Shown here: positions 24,036 to 36,900 of the stretch, piece after piece
How positions within the stretch are numbered: position 1 is the first letter of the stretch
How the letters are laid out: every line of letters starts with the position of its first letter
Assembly (NCBI RefSeq): GCF_902806685.2
Contig: NC_048546.1
Coordinates: 12,294,534 to 12,358,533 of the forward strand
Reading direction: 5' to 3'
DNA from: Maniola hyperantus
Lineage: Eukaryota > Arthropoda > Insecta > Lepidoptera > Nymphalidae
Length of the DNA stretch: 64,000 bases
Made by a program: the position numbers and the translations under genes
Notes under the pieces: generated by a model
Seen by the model: only the letters and a program-made list of their open reading frames with translations
Database searches by the model: none
What the model was told of the DNA's origin: nothing

Positions 24036-25162
24036 ATTCTATTTTAATTCTAAAGATTTTAGGTCTAAAATAGTTTTGTACCAGCTAAACAATGATGGGT
24101 TTGGATAGATATAACGCATGCTGTAGGTGCATATTTAAGTCAGCAGAAAGTGTATTGACATTATATAAGTCTTATGCAGGGTGCACATTTAATTAATTAA
24201 TTATCTTTGCCATATTTAGTTGATACAAAATACATAAAATGAATAATACAATAAATTTATTCGATCAATAGAAATGTCATCCTAAAAATAAGTGCAACCT
24301 CATAGTGCAACCCGCGCAACCGCCTCAACCCCTTGCACAGCTTAATCAATCTTATTATTTTTAGGTCAAAAAGGTTTTAAGGATCGTTACATTACATGAG
24401 TGTGAAAATCATACATTTGAAAACCACGCGTGTTACTTGCAACTCCGCACCACTAAAACTGTGGTTGCACCATCAAGCATATTTTTAGGATGATTGTAAT
24501 TTTTTCATCCCAAAAACTCGAATTTTTAAATTATAATGATAAAGATTTATACAATACAAAATCACTGCAATAGCCAGAGCTTCAATGAGGATATCAGCTG
24601 TGTTTTAAAATATTTACGAAATTAGATGATTATGCTTCTATTATAAAATAAGAACAAAAAGTTTTTTTCCAAAAAACATATTAACTTAGAAAACTAATAA
24701 GTTTTGAAGTAGGTATTCAAAATATTACTTTAGAATTATAAGTGATTGCACAGGCGGATTGCGAGTTTTATATATATACTAGGTATTTAACATTTTACTT
24801 ATGTGGTTAAGAATTTAGAAGCGCTCAATGAGGCTATAATTTAAAATATTATACTAGATAGATACATTATGAACCTGTCAGTATGCTGTATAACATATTA
24901 TATTGGAGTGCAATCATCATCACATCAAAAGAAAAGTCTCGATTTACTGACTGACTCATCAACACCCAGCCCAAACACTTGGACCTAAAAAGTTGAAATT
25001 TTTGAAGCGAAATGCAATTTTCTAAATTACCACGGGATAGAGAATAAAGAGAAATAGAATTCCACCTGAGTGAAGCCATGGCGTGTCAGTTAGTCTGCGA
25101 ACGGAAATGGCAAAATGATACGACTTTAATGTTGTTCAAGAGAGATAAAATAATAAAGTTAA
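24036..25162. other. Intergenic, nothing recognised
   Basis: AT-rich sequence without a recognised gene or a repeat that I can match inside the window. A GACTGACTCATCAACACCCAG string near 24949 may be a decayed Helitron-like piece. Confidence 0.4.
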
Positions 25163-25382
25163 TCTTAATATATAAAAGGAAAAGGTGACTGACTGACTGA
25201 CTGACTGATCTATCAACGCACAGCTCATACTACTTGACCGATCGGGCTGAAATTTTGCATGCAGATAGCTATTATGACGTAGGCATCCGCTAAGGATTTT
25301 TAAAAATTCAACCCCTAAGGGGGTAAAATAGGGGTTTGAAATTCGTGTAGTCCACGCGTACGAAGTCGCGAGCATATGCTAG
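25163..25382 (+). mobile_element. Helitron-like element (GGTGACTGACTGA subtype), full length
   Basis: Runs from A/TCTTAATATATAAAAGGAAA to ACGAAGTCGCGAGCATATG then CTAG/T. The best representative of this subtype in the window. It ends 86 bp from the 3' end of the P-element-like gene. Confidence 0.75.
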
Positions 25383-25468
25383 TGAACATTAAAACATCAA
25401 TTCAAACTTTTAACAGTGGCTTAAAACCTTAATTACTTTTGCGACGTACAGTTCTATAGCTTGCGCCT

Positions 25469-28400
25469 TTAGTAACTTTTGTCGCAATCAAATTTTCCAT
25501 TTCCTTTCCCTTTTTTTCTCGAATCAACATTATGTATTCTTCTATTGAAGTTAATACACCATTGTCTAACTTGCATTCTTATTACGAACAACCAAAAAGC
25601 TTTTAAAAAATCTGATTTATGCTCAACACAATCAAACCAAGATGTATTAATTTGTTCGAATTTGTTAATTAAATCTGAATATATGTAAACCTTACATATG
25701 TCTGGCAAAATTTTTTCAATGATAGATATACAATCCCATACCAGGGACAACAATTGATTGGATGGGTAGTACAATTTTTTGTTACTTGAATCAAATTCTT
25801 TCATTTCAATTAAAGTATGAAATGATTTAATTTCGTTAGACAATAGTGTATTTCGGCAATTTGGGCATTGCTCACAATTTAACTTTGGAAATAAATACCG
25901 ACAAACTGCGCCGGCAATATAAGACAAAGCATTCGTTTGAAAAACGTTTTCAGGTGGAACACATTCTTCAATAAAATTTACGTTATGAATATCAGAACTG
26001 TAATCAACAAATCGTGTATCAAGTTTTGGTCTACTTACCAAATTACTTAGAGTACCGAGCATTTTATCACTATCGGCGGCGCAATTCGCATACAGAGATT
26101 TCCCGGTTGTAATGTTATTGATCAACAATGTTTTGAACAATGAAACAAAATTATGACAGTCCGGGTGTGTGCTAGAACCACCCTGACCTCTAATCTGAGA
26201 AAAGAAATTTTCCAGGGGATCCTGGTTTAAACGCGTCAGACTCAAAAATTTAACGCCTGAGATTAATCTAAGATCTGACCAAAGATGTTTTATAGTTTTA
26301 ATGTCGTGTATAAAATTTCTTAAACACAATGGCTTACTTTCTCTTGAATCTGACGCATCGAATTTCATTGATTCTAGTTTCTTCACTGCTTCATTCCAAA
26401 AATCAAGATGAGTTGAATTTATAGATAAAGAATTACATAGGTCAGTACTGGAATAGCCGGAGGAGTTCAGGCTGCTGAATAAATTATGAATCAATAAAAG
26501 GATCTCAGCAGTGAAAAGTCCATTATCAATGTTTACAGATGGAGGACAATAACCATGTTCCAGTTGTAGTTGACGATAAGTGTTCATCTGTATTCTTAAG
26601 CTGTGGGCCACATCTCTGCTGAAGACTTGCGCAGCAAGTTTCACCTGTAATGCATAGTTATTTTTTATTAGATATGTTAATAAACTAAATTTGATAATGC
26701 TATTTAGATTTAAAGTAAACATTTCCGTTGTACACAAACTCTAAGCTAAACTAAAATGGTACGTCTAAATCTATTGCTATCCCTTTCATAATGTTGCTTG
26801 CGGAAAAGGAAAGCACTAGATTTAGACCAGTTAATTTAGTTTAGTTTAGAGATTGTGTACTAGAGAATCGGCCCAATTGGGCTTAAAATATAATTAAAGA
26901 ATTTAAATGAGTGGGTTGGAAATTCATAAGGATTCAAATTTTTGTTTAAAAAATTATCTTCTATGCTCATAACTATACTATCCTCAACCTAATTATCCTA
27001 ATCCTAATAATATTATAAATGTGAAAGTGTGGATGTTTGGATGTTTGTTACTCAATCACGCAAAAACAGCTGAACTTTAAATGATAAGCAAGCTTGGGAA
27101 TGAGTTGCTTAACGACTTTGTGATAGTTCTAATAAGTTTCAATAATTTTGTAAAGTGGTGATAATAAAAAGAATACCCGGCTGAGTTTGTTGTGGGCTCT
27201 TCTCAGACCTGGGCGCGTTTGGAACCCTCGTAGCTTTAGTTTTAAGTTTGCGTTATAATTATCACCACTATATTATCTTACAAATCGAACACTATACCAG
27301 ACAATCAATAAGAGTAATTTATTACCTATTTTGAATAAATCATTTGACTTTGACTTTGACTTTGACTTTGAACGGCTTTGGATGAAATTTGGAATGGAGA
27401 TAGATTATACCCTGGATTAACACATAGGCTGCTTTTTATCCCGGAAAATCAAAGAGTTCCCGCGGGATTTTGAAAAATGTAAATCCACGCGGACGAAGTC
27501 GCGGGCATCACCTAGTATGCTCATAATTATCTTCGACACTATTGGGCGCCGACCCTGGTTATTAGTACTTCTTGTTTTCATGGTGTCTATGTGATCATGT
27601 GATGAGAATTTTGTAAGCTGAAACTTAAAATGGACCAACAACAGGGTCTACAACCCATAGTTTCGGAGATAGTGCTTTCAAAAACGTGATCACATAGACA
27701 CCACGAAAACAAGAAGTTTTAGTACCAACAACTAAGGTCTGCGCACCGTAGTTTTATTGGATTTTTCCATGGCAAGGACATTATCACAAAGCTATTGTTA
27801 CAAAGCAAAAGTTACTTGCCTTCATCTTGTCATATGAATTTGGTTTCACATGTTTGTCTGTTAATTTGGTAGACCACCCAACACCTGCCACACCATCAAC
27901 AGCAAACAGCTTCTCAATGTAGTCCCACTGAGCACGCTGACTCCCGATGAGCAAGTCCTTCTTCTGAAAATTATTGCGGAAACATTTGAGTAAATGTGGG
28001 ACATCATATATATGATATATTTTGTTTCCTTCGATGACATAATGTATTATATTACACCCATCGTTGCCACTTCGAAGTAAATCTTCGCGTGCATCAGCTA
28101 TTAATGAGTTTATCGCAGCAACATTGGCAGAGCCTTGATCTGATACTGTTGATCTCAAAACAAATCCTGTCTTTAATATTTCCTTAGTTAGTTCTTTAAT
28201 AATGTTTTTTAGAAAGAAGGTTTTAATTCCATCTCGTACAAAATAAAATGCTATAGGTAGCTTCCAAGGTAAAAATATGCCCCGTAACATAAACACTAAA
28301 ACTTTGTCAGCAACATTGTTAGTGCGTTCACCACCTCCTAGATCTTCAAATCCTTCAATAACACCGGTATGAAAATTAAAAAATAAATTTTTGTTAATTG

Positions 28401-29787
28401 CCATTTCGTCAAACAGCAATACACATTGTAACCCCATACAATTTTTATTTTTAGCAGCATCTGCCAAATGCTGAAAAATAAAATCATTAATACCTGGTCT
28501 TAAAGGTATATTATTTAATATAGAGCCTATAGTGGATTGAGCTGGTAATCTTAATCTTTTTTGCAAATATCTGTAGCACCTTGGACTTAATTTATATAAA
28601 GAAAGCGCAAAAACTTTTTCTTCGTTAGTGTATCTAGAACCTCTAGATTTCACACCAGATAGTCGTAACTGTGAATCTACTAATAATTTGCCGAAATTAC
28701 TCAAAATAGGATATTTTGTGATAAAGAATTTTATTTTATCAGAAACTGTTTGCACCTTTGCCTTAAACTTATTATATCTGATAGTCATGTTCCGTAATTT
28801 TATTTTTAATGTTTTATTACCCTGACGTAGCTTCTGCTTACGAGGGGTTTCTTGATTTTTATCTAAACGTACTCTAGGAATTATGTCTGGCTTTTTATGA
28901 TGAGATCTAGAATGTGTTCTTTTACGTTTTGGTGTAGTCTGTAAAGCAGACCCAACTTCAGAAGGCATAGGATCAGACGGTATCAAAGTTGTAGCCTGTG
29001 AATTGGACACATCCTCTGAAGAGATGGGATCAAATGGAATGGGACTTGGAGTACGCAGAGCAGACACATCCTGAGAAGGCATGATATCTGACAGGATGGA
29101 ACTTTTAGTCTGTAAAGCAGACACATTTTCGGAAGACATGGGAACAGACGGAATGAAACTTTGAACATCCTCAGAAGGAAAGGTTGTCTGTGAAGCAGAT
29201 ACCACTTCAGAATGCATGGACTCATGAGGAGCAGGACTCAGTGGTTGTGAGTAATGAGTAATAGAAGTTGTTGGCTCTAAAATAGACTGCTGAATTAAAT
29301 CTGGTGACTTCTGTTTGTCAGGAATCGGGATATTTGGCAAGGGGTTTACTAAATCAATAGGACTTAAAATAACAGAAGCTTGCTCATTCTTACTTTGGTT
29401 GTCTGATTGTGAAGTCGATGGGATATCGACTATGTTAACATCGAAGGGTTTACCACGCTGTAAAGGGGATATCTCTAGAAATTTGTCAATTTTAAAATGT
29501 ACTGGTTTAGTACCTTTTAGGGTTTTTAGTTTAGTTTTAGGGTTTTTAGAAGACTGTGTAATATGCAAATTCAGCGTGGGAATTGAATCTTTTGTCAATC
29601 TATTATTTACGATATACCGAGGTAAGAAATGGGATTCGCAAATCCTGACATTTTCTAATTGCCTAAGGGAGTACTTACGCAAATATGGACAGTTAAACAA
29701 CCATGCCTTCCATCTAGTTGTGTCGGTAAAAGGTACGGCGTGTAAATGTAAGGTGCTTTTACACTTAGGTACACTACACTGCCTCAT
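25469..29787 (-). CDS. P-element-like transposase with THAP domain, 2 coding exons, 1047 aa
   Basis: Exon 1 29787-27820 and exon 2 26644-25469 join in frame (YDKMK/VKLAAQVFS, a join typical of P transposases and THAP9) through an intron with a GC donor (AAG/GCAAGT) and a normal AG acceptor. The N-terminal THAP zinc finger (residues 1-75) has C4-x4-C9 and C50-x2-H53 with W26, F54 and P70. A low-complexity part (about 195-290) has repeats of about 24 residues. The basic coiled region is followed by the transposase core: D460 in LLFDEMAIN, D550 in VSDQGSAN, YDVPHLLKCFRNN near 595 and E801 in NQDPLENFFSQIRGQGG, so candidate catalytic acidic residues are kept. No stop or frameshift interrupts either exon. 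I found no terminal inverted repeats or 8-bp duplication, so it may be an element with missed or eroded ends, or a domesticated gene like THAP9. Confidence 0.88.
26999..27515 (+). mobile_element. Helitron-like element (CACGCAAAAAC subtype) split by a LINE tail
   Basis: Lies in the intron of the P-element-like gene. The 5' part (TAATATTATAAATGTGAAAG, ACTCAATCACGCAAAAAC) and the 3' part (GAAATTTGGAATGGAG to GGGCATCACCTAG/T) flank about 300 bp of foreign DNA. Confidence 0.7.
27072..27372 (+). mobile_element. CR1-like LINE 3' tail ending in TTTGACTTTGAC repeats
   Basis: Contains GGGCTCTTCTCAGACCTGGG and ends TGAATAAATCATTTGACTTT plus further TTGACT repeats. A nearly identical stretch in reverse is at 41340-41530 (one difference noticed over about 180 bp). 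It splits the Helitron-like copy at 26999-27515. Confidence 0.7.
27558..27722. repeat. Inverted repeat (MITE-like) in the transposase intron
   Basis: TAGTACTTCTTGTTTTCATG and GTGTCTATGTGATCA on the left are mirrored by TGATCACATAGACACC and ACGAAAACAAGAAGTTTTAG on the right, with about 90 bp between the arms. Confidence 0.65.
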
Positions 29788-30959
29788 ATCGGATAAAAAG
29801 GATACTAGGTAGGTATTTAGAAACACTAACAATTATTACTAAGCCTAAATTAGGTAGGCAAGTTTAAAGAGCACATCCACTATATCTCTAAATTAAAACA
29901 ATCCCTTAAAAAACTGAAAATAGAAATATAAAACGAATATCCTGTTATAACTGCAGCACACTTCCAGGTTTAAACCACAAGGTTTACAACTCTCGCAATA
30001 GGAGAAAAATTAAGTTTTTTAGGTTAGGTTATAAAATCTCTCAAAACCGACATCACGTTTTTATTTTGAAATTCTATGTAATGAAAGCCGATTGGAGCTA
30101 ATCACCGACCAATAATATTCGAGCAATCTTGAGAGAGTGTGCTGTATGTACATGTGCCTTTAATACTGTGTGAGTGGAGCGAGATAGTCCTGTGGATTTC
30201 GAAAGAGGAATAGAAAGTGCGAAAGAAATGGACTGATGCATCTTTTATGGCCCTCAGTTGACAGGGCCTGATAGATTGCCATAAACCATAAACTTGTACA
30301 TTGTCGTGATTGTCATGTCAAATGTCAGTTTTGATCACTAAAAGGTTTTGATTATGCCTAGTGCCTAGCGCAAGCATAGCGGCCGTGCTAGCGGCATAAT
30401 CAAAACATTCCGAGCATATAGAGATTCCGAGGCTGTTCTGAAGAACCCAAACCGCTGCTGGCAAAATAGGTATTTACCGCTAGTGGCAACCTGTGGCAAC
30501 GCATCGTATAAAAGCATCGTAGCGAAAAAAGCCATTTCGACATTATTTGCCGTTCTTTTTCACACTAATTTATAGCTTTTTAGACTACATAATGTTGTTC
30601 AATAGCTAGTAATTATTATTGTGTAAATGCACCATAAAAAAAGCCATTGACAATACTAAAGGTACATAGACAATTCATGAATAATTGGTCTATGATGCTC
30701 TATGCTCAGTAACTGTCACGATCTGTCATCTCTAGACGTCTACGACGTCTACTATCTGCCAATCGGTGCTGCCAATCTGTACCAAAAAAAATATAACCTA
30801 AAATTTTAGTGTAAATAAAATTAAAGTTTTGTTTAAACAATTTAATTTTTACAGAAATGCGACAATAATACATTTTTATTAGGTACTGATAGTACTCACG
30901 TGGTCTATTAATAGTAACCGTTACCCACAAAAGCTATATAGGTAAATAAGAACAAAAAA
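29788..30959. other. Divergent upstream region of the P-like gene and MMS19
   Basis: Start codons face away from each other across 1.17 kb. A hairpin with 14-bp perfect arms (GTTTTGATTATGCC) lies at 30345-30406. MMS19 transcription probably begins in the last few hundred bases. No open frame of note. Confidence 0.5.
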
Positions 30960-33900
30960 ATGGAATCAGTCTGGTTTAAGCCAGATTTAGCTGAGGAAAT
31001 TATGAAAAAAGATGATATATTTGAGCAAACGCAAAGTGTCGTTACGGGTAAGTCTATCAGTACTTTTAGAGAGTATGCTAGATAATAAAAATGCTCAAGA
31101 CAATAAGTCTTAAATTTTTGCTTTTTTACATTTATTTCATACTAGCTGATATTTTAAGATTGCACATTATATTTTCGCAATAAATGTGGCCTGTACATCT
31201 ACTCACAATAGTTTCACAGTGAAAAATACTTAACAATTTGCATTTGTAATGTCTGTACTTATCTAAATTTACATAACCGTATGTAAATAGATTTTAAAGT
31301 TAAGTATTATCAGATAATGAAATGAAGTCTAAATTTACTGTTACTCTTTTCACAATGTCTCTTGTGTAAAAAGATAGAGACTTTTAAACCTGTCAGTTTG
31401 TGCAAAACATTTGTATATTTAGTTGAATTATGATTTTAAAATTAGTGCACTGACTGGCAAACAATGCGCAAAGCAGCAAATGTGTATTATTGATTTTTGA
31501 TTGTGATTTAAACAAGATGGACAATTTGCCCCAAGCTGAAAAAATATAAAGGTATTATAATAAACTCAGATAAAATATACTATGAATTTTAACAATTTAC
31601 ATTTAAAAACAGTCCCTGAAAATAATTGAAAAAAATAAGAATTTAAATTAATTTTGTCCAAGTTTTTTGTTACTTTACCACTCTGGATAGAATTTTTTTA
31701 TGCCTATCACAAACTTTATGCCACATACTATCTAATGTCATGTACTATCTCTAGGTGCATTCTGTGGCACACATCCATACAATTTTGTTCATCTCCTTTA
31801 CATACTCAGAACCAGTGGTAAATAGTTGTAAAACTAGTTGACGATTCAAAAGCACTTGTAAAAGTTTACTTGAATAAAAATCTATTCTATCCTATTCTAC
31901 TAAGTATATTTTATTTCAGACATTGTATCTGGTCGACTCGATATAACAAGTTTAGTTGAAAACATGGCTGGTGTCTTAACAAATAAAGACGTGGAGAGCA
32001 GAGATCGTGGAATGAAGTTCTTCACAAAAATCCTAAAAGAAATCCCCAAAGACTATTTGACTGAGATCCAAATAAAATTCATATCAAAGTTTTATATTGA
32101 CAGATTGAAAGACAATCACAGAGTTATTCCGTCAGTCATTGATGGCTATCTTTCTTTGGTTGATATGAAGAACTATAACATACAGTATAGTGGGGAATAT
32201 TTTACTGTATTGTTTAGAGAAGTGCCCTGTCAGTCCCAAGTTCGTCAGGATAGATACAATATTTATTTGACTATACAAAAAATATTGGATATGGATGCTA
32301 AATGTTGGTATTATTTAATAACTATTTAATGATTAATTAATTCATAAGTGATTATCAGCCATTTATATAACCATTAGGGTTTCTGTACATGATTTTGAGT
32401 CTGTAGGTGTTGGATTTTTTATTTATTTATTTGTACTTGAGAATTTTTATTTTTATTTTATTATTTAAATCAAGGTTTCATCTGTTTACCTTACAGATGT
32501 GGAAACACTGGGTCCAGATTTTGTATACGGACTTATATCATCAATGGATGGAGAAAGGGATCCTCGGAATTTGCTATACCTCTTCAACTTCCTGCCAAAG
32601 TTTCTGTCTCAGGTACACCATGTGACGTTGTAAATTTTGAACTACTAACTAGCGTTTCGTTTTTAATAAAAATCAATTTTGTTCAAAGTATGTTGGTGCC
32701 ACCTAGCATCAAGGTGCAGAACTACGCGTGGGTCGATGTTCAGAGTTCATTCGAGCCACAATAGATGGCGTTTGCTTCGTTGTCAATTGTCGTAAAAATA
32801 AAACAAAATAATTAAATAAAACCATAATATCATTTGTTTATTGTTAAGTCATTAACAAAACGGTTCTTATAATATATCCTTAGGTTCCGCAAATATTCAA
32901 AAATGAATTGGCTTCATGATCAAACTAAATGAGAGCGGCCACACTCGGGTTGCGTCTGGCAACACCGATTGGTGAGATTTAGAATTTTTCTGGAATCAAC
33001 ATGTGAAGACGAATTTTTTCGTTCCAGGAAAATCTCACTCTTTTTCGCCCATGGCTTCGCCTGGGAAAATACAATAGTTATAAATTTAGTCATCCTAACG
33101 TATTTCAATGTTTCATCAATTATGGTGAGTGAAAAATCAAGTAATGTGGATTCGACAAAATGGCGGTTTGGTTAGAGAAAATCCTAATTTCATGATTTTC
33201 CCTTTCAGTTCCAGTTATTTTACCTTCCCAAATAAATGAGGATAATGGGTTGTGGGTGGACTCCTGAAAACCATTGGTGGCCAGGAGTTCAATAGGTGAG
33301 TTGTGTTTGATCGGGAAAATTCCACGTGTCGAAATTTTCACACAGCACAAATTATAATCTTGTTTTTCTTTGTTACAGGGTTTCCGTTTGCGTTTCCGTT
33401 TGCGTTTCCGTTTGCGTTTCCGTTTGCGTTTCCGTTTGCGTTTCCGTTTTTAGTTTTCGGTTTTCGTATTTCGCTTTCGTTTTCCGTATTTATTTCTTTT
33501 GCACATTCACGTTGGCAACTTAATTTCTATGGATAAGACTTGGTGAAAATCTTTGTAATGAAACATTTCGGTTGTGAAGAATCAAGTTAAATCGAGTTTT
33601 GGGAGCTTGGCCGATGCCGTCCAGCTACCTTGCAGTCTTCGCACCTACAAGTAAGCAAATGTTTGTATCCTGGAACAGTTTAGTGAACCTTCTTAGTGTA
33701 TGTGTACAGTAAGAACCCTGTCTTTACTACTGAGCTTTATTTTGAAACAATTTTATGAATTTTACTGTGTCATTGTCTATTCCATGCCAATGGCATCTTA
33801 AATTTAAAACATAGATTTTATGTACTATCTACCTAAGGCATTCTAATGTATCTAAATTAAGTCTTGGCATTAAGCTAGAATAACTAAGCATTATTAGCCA

Positions 33901-36900
33901 TCACTATGTATTAAGCGACCCCGGTAAAAGTTACATTAAAAACAATTTTGCCTAACATCTAGCAAATTTCATTTATAACACCTCATATACATTACAAGGG
34001 AGTCGACGGCTAGCTTCTATTCTTTACTAGGTAGATAGATCAAGTAAGTAAAATTATTTTTTTTTTCCTCTAATCTTTGTAAGGTGGTAGATTATTCCGT
34101 ATCCGGGTATATTTCCATTCCGCCCAATTTACCACCCTTACAAATGGCGCCCGAACAGGGACCAGGTTATATTTTGTTTACTTTAGTAATAATATGTGCT
34201 TGTATTATTAACAAGATTTTGGAATAGGAACATAATTGATAAAATAGTTAGGATAGACTTAAGAATATTGTTTTTGTTGTGTATTTTGCTTGTGTATATT
34301 TAATAGTTTAAATAACTTCTTTTGTGTTTGTGTTTAACCAATTTGTATAAGGCTAAACATAGACAGTTACACAAGCTCGATATTTTGTTAAATGTGTTTT
34401 GACTTAACACAATGGAACAGACTTTTGCCCAGTTTCATTCACTTTTGAAGGACGAATTGTGTTATGAGGTATCCATTCGTTCCGAAACTCCAGCACCTAC
34501 AGTGCTAGGTTTAAAGAAACAGTTAAAACAATTAATTCAGGAAATTCCTTCTGAATCAATTTTAGAGACGGATTTCACTTCTGAAAGTGAGTTAGGGGTT
34601 ATTACTAAAAAACTTCAAGACTTAGAAGATTTATTAAAAAAGTGTTCTGACACTAAAGATAGACATGCCCTCTGTAGGTCTAAAGCTTTAGCTTCACATT
34701 TGTACTTTAGAATTTTGAGAATACAGTGTTCCGAACTCAGCTTAATAAGTAGGAAGAGTGAATTACATACAAAGTTGCAGAGTTTGATTTCCAGATTAGA
34801 TGCTGACAATGAGTCGTCTCACGACGAATCACTGGATTCCGAGAGTACCGCCGTTGACTGCACTGGTGATAAAAATGTTGCCAAGTGGAAGTTAAATTTC
34901 AACGGACAGGGTGATCCGCGCAGTTTCATCGAACGCGTTGAGGAATATAAAAGATCTTATGGCGTTTCAGATGGAAAATTATTTGTTTCTGCATTTCATC
35001 TTTTTACAGGCCGAGCATTGTTATGGTACAGAGGCAACAAAGTGGTTCTTAAATTTAGAAAATCCCTCAGGACGACTCGCCAGATGGGGTTGTAGATTAT
35101 CACAGTATAATTTTGTTATCGAACATAGGAAGGGTTGTGATAATGTAGTTCCGGATACCTTGTCGAGACTCATACACGTAGATGTAGTTGGTGATCGTAA
35201 TGATAACTCTAGTCAACAAGTTTTGGTAGATGACTGGTATGACAAAACATTTAATGGCTGTAAAATCAATCCAGCAAATTTTCCGAATTTTAGTATTTTG
35301 AACGATAAACTATATCGTTACAGTAAATGTAAATACCAGCTTCTCAGTGAGTTCGACTGGAAAGAGGTAGTCCACAAGAACGACATCCTTAGAATTATGC
35401 AACAAAACCATGCAGACGCAACTGCAGGTCATTTTGGTGTGTTCAAAACTCATCGCAGATTATCCCTCAGATATTTTTGGCGTGGTATGTATAAGGACGT
35501 GGTTGAGTACGTTAAGAATTGTGATACTTGCTCTGCGTATAAACACACGACATCAGCCACTCCAGGTCTGCTAGGGAAGCCTAAAGTCTGCGAGAGACCT
35601 TTTCAGGTCATTTCGGCTGATTTAGTCGGACCTTTGCCTAGGTCTAAATCAGGATTTACATTTCTTTTTGTGGTGACGTGTTGTTTTTCGAAATATACAA
35701 TGTTGTTTCCGTTACGGCGTGCCACAGGTGCCGCTGTTGTTAAAGCGCTAGAGAATTTTGTATTTTTGAACCATAGTGTTCCAGAGACTGTGATTGTGGA
35801 CAATGGGTCCCAATTTACAGGATCTGAATTCCGTAATCTCATTAAGCGTTATAATATTCCGAAATTACACTACACACCACTGTACACTCCGCAAGTTAAC
35901 CTTGTTGAGAGGTACAATAAGGTTGTTATGACTGCTGTAGCCGCTTTTGTGAAAGATAACCACAGGTCCTGGGACGAAAACCTGTACAAGGTCCAGTTCG
36001 CCATAAACAGTGCGGTTAATGAATCCACTGGATTCTCCCCGTTCTTCCTTGTCCACGCTAGAGAACCGGTTTTAAATGGTTCCTTCTATAAGGACACGGA
36101 TAAGGAGTACGAGGCCGGAATTCCAAGGGAGGAATACGCAGGAAAGTTTGGAACTTTGGAGGACATATTTGGTCAGGTTAGGAGAAATTTGTTTCAGGCT
36201 CATGCAGAGTATGCAACGCATTACAACTTAAGGCGTAGGTCTGCAAGCTATTCTGTTGGGGATATAGTGTGGAAAAAGACCTATCCACAAAGCGACGCTA
36301 CAAATTTTTTCGCAGCTAAGCTGGCACCTAAGTATGAAAAGTGCAGGGTTGTCAAGGTTTTGTCACCTTTGGTTTACGAACTAGTTAGAGTAGCTGACAA
36401 CCACCCAATAGGCACTTGGCATATTAAGGATATTAAGAAGTAGATATTTGCCATTACTTAGTTTGGTCTAAACTGTTTGAATATTTAAGTTATCAATATT
36501 CAATTAGGAATTTGTATGAGTGTAGTGATGTTCTGAGTTAACAGTTACATTACCATGGTTCAGTTGAGGAGGAATGTAGTGGATGTATGTAGGGATGAAT
36601 ATGTGATGATTGGAATGCTTGTGGTAGACCAACCGGTTGAGAAAGTAAAAATGCAAATATCGTACTTTGGGGATAACGAAAAGGGGGGGTTTTGTGTTTT
36701 GTTTTCGTTTTCCTTCTAGATAATGGATCATTTCTGTTATTTTTCCGATTCTGTTCCGAGATCTATTTTCTAGGAGAGTTATTTCGTTTTTTTTTCTCAT
36801 ATTCCGATTTTGATTCGGTTTTATTTTTCCGAATGGGATAGAGAACGGTTGCCATATCAGATGGACCCGTTCACAACCAGATTTTCCGTATTTGTTGAGT

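Noticed and set aside
27784..27819. Transposase exon 1 ending at its own stop as the only product
   Set aside because: The second exon continues the transposase fold in frame after a GCAAGT donor, so the spliced form is the better model; retention is kept as a finding.
29315..29812. 165-codon plus-strand frame
   Set aside because: Lies wholly opposite the transposase exon 1, which has clear domain matches.
33303..33536. Open frame with repeated FPFA residues in both LTRs
   Set aside because: It is the translation of the 12-bp TTTCCGTTTGCG tandem repeat, in a non-coding LTR.
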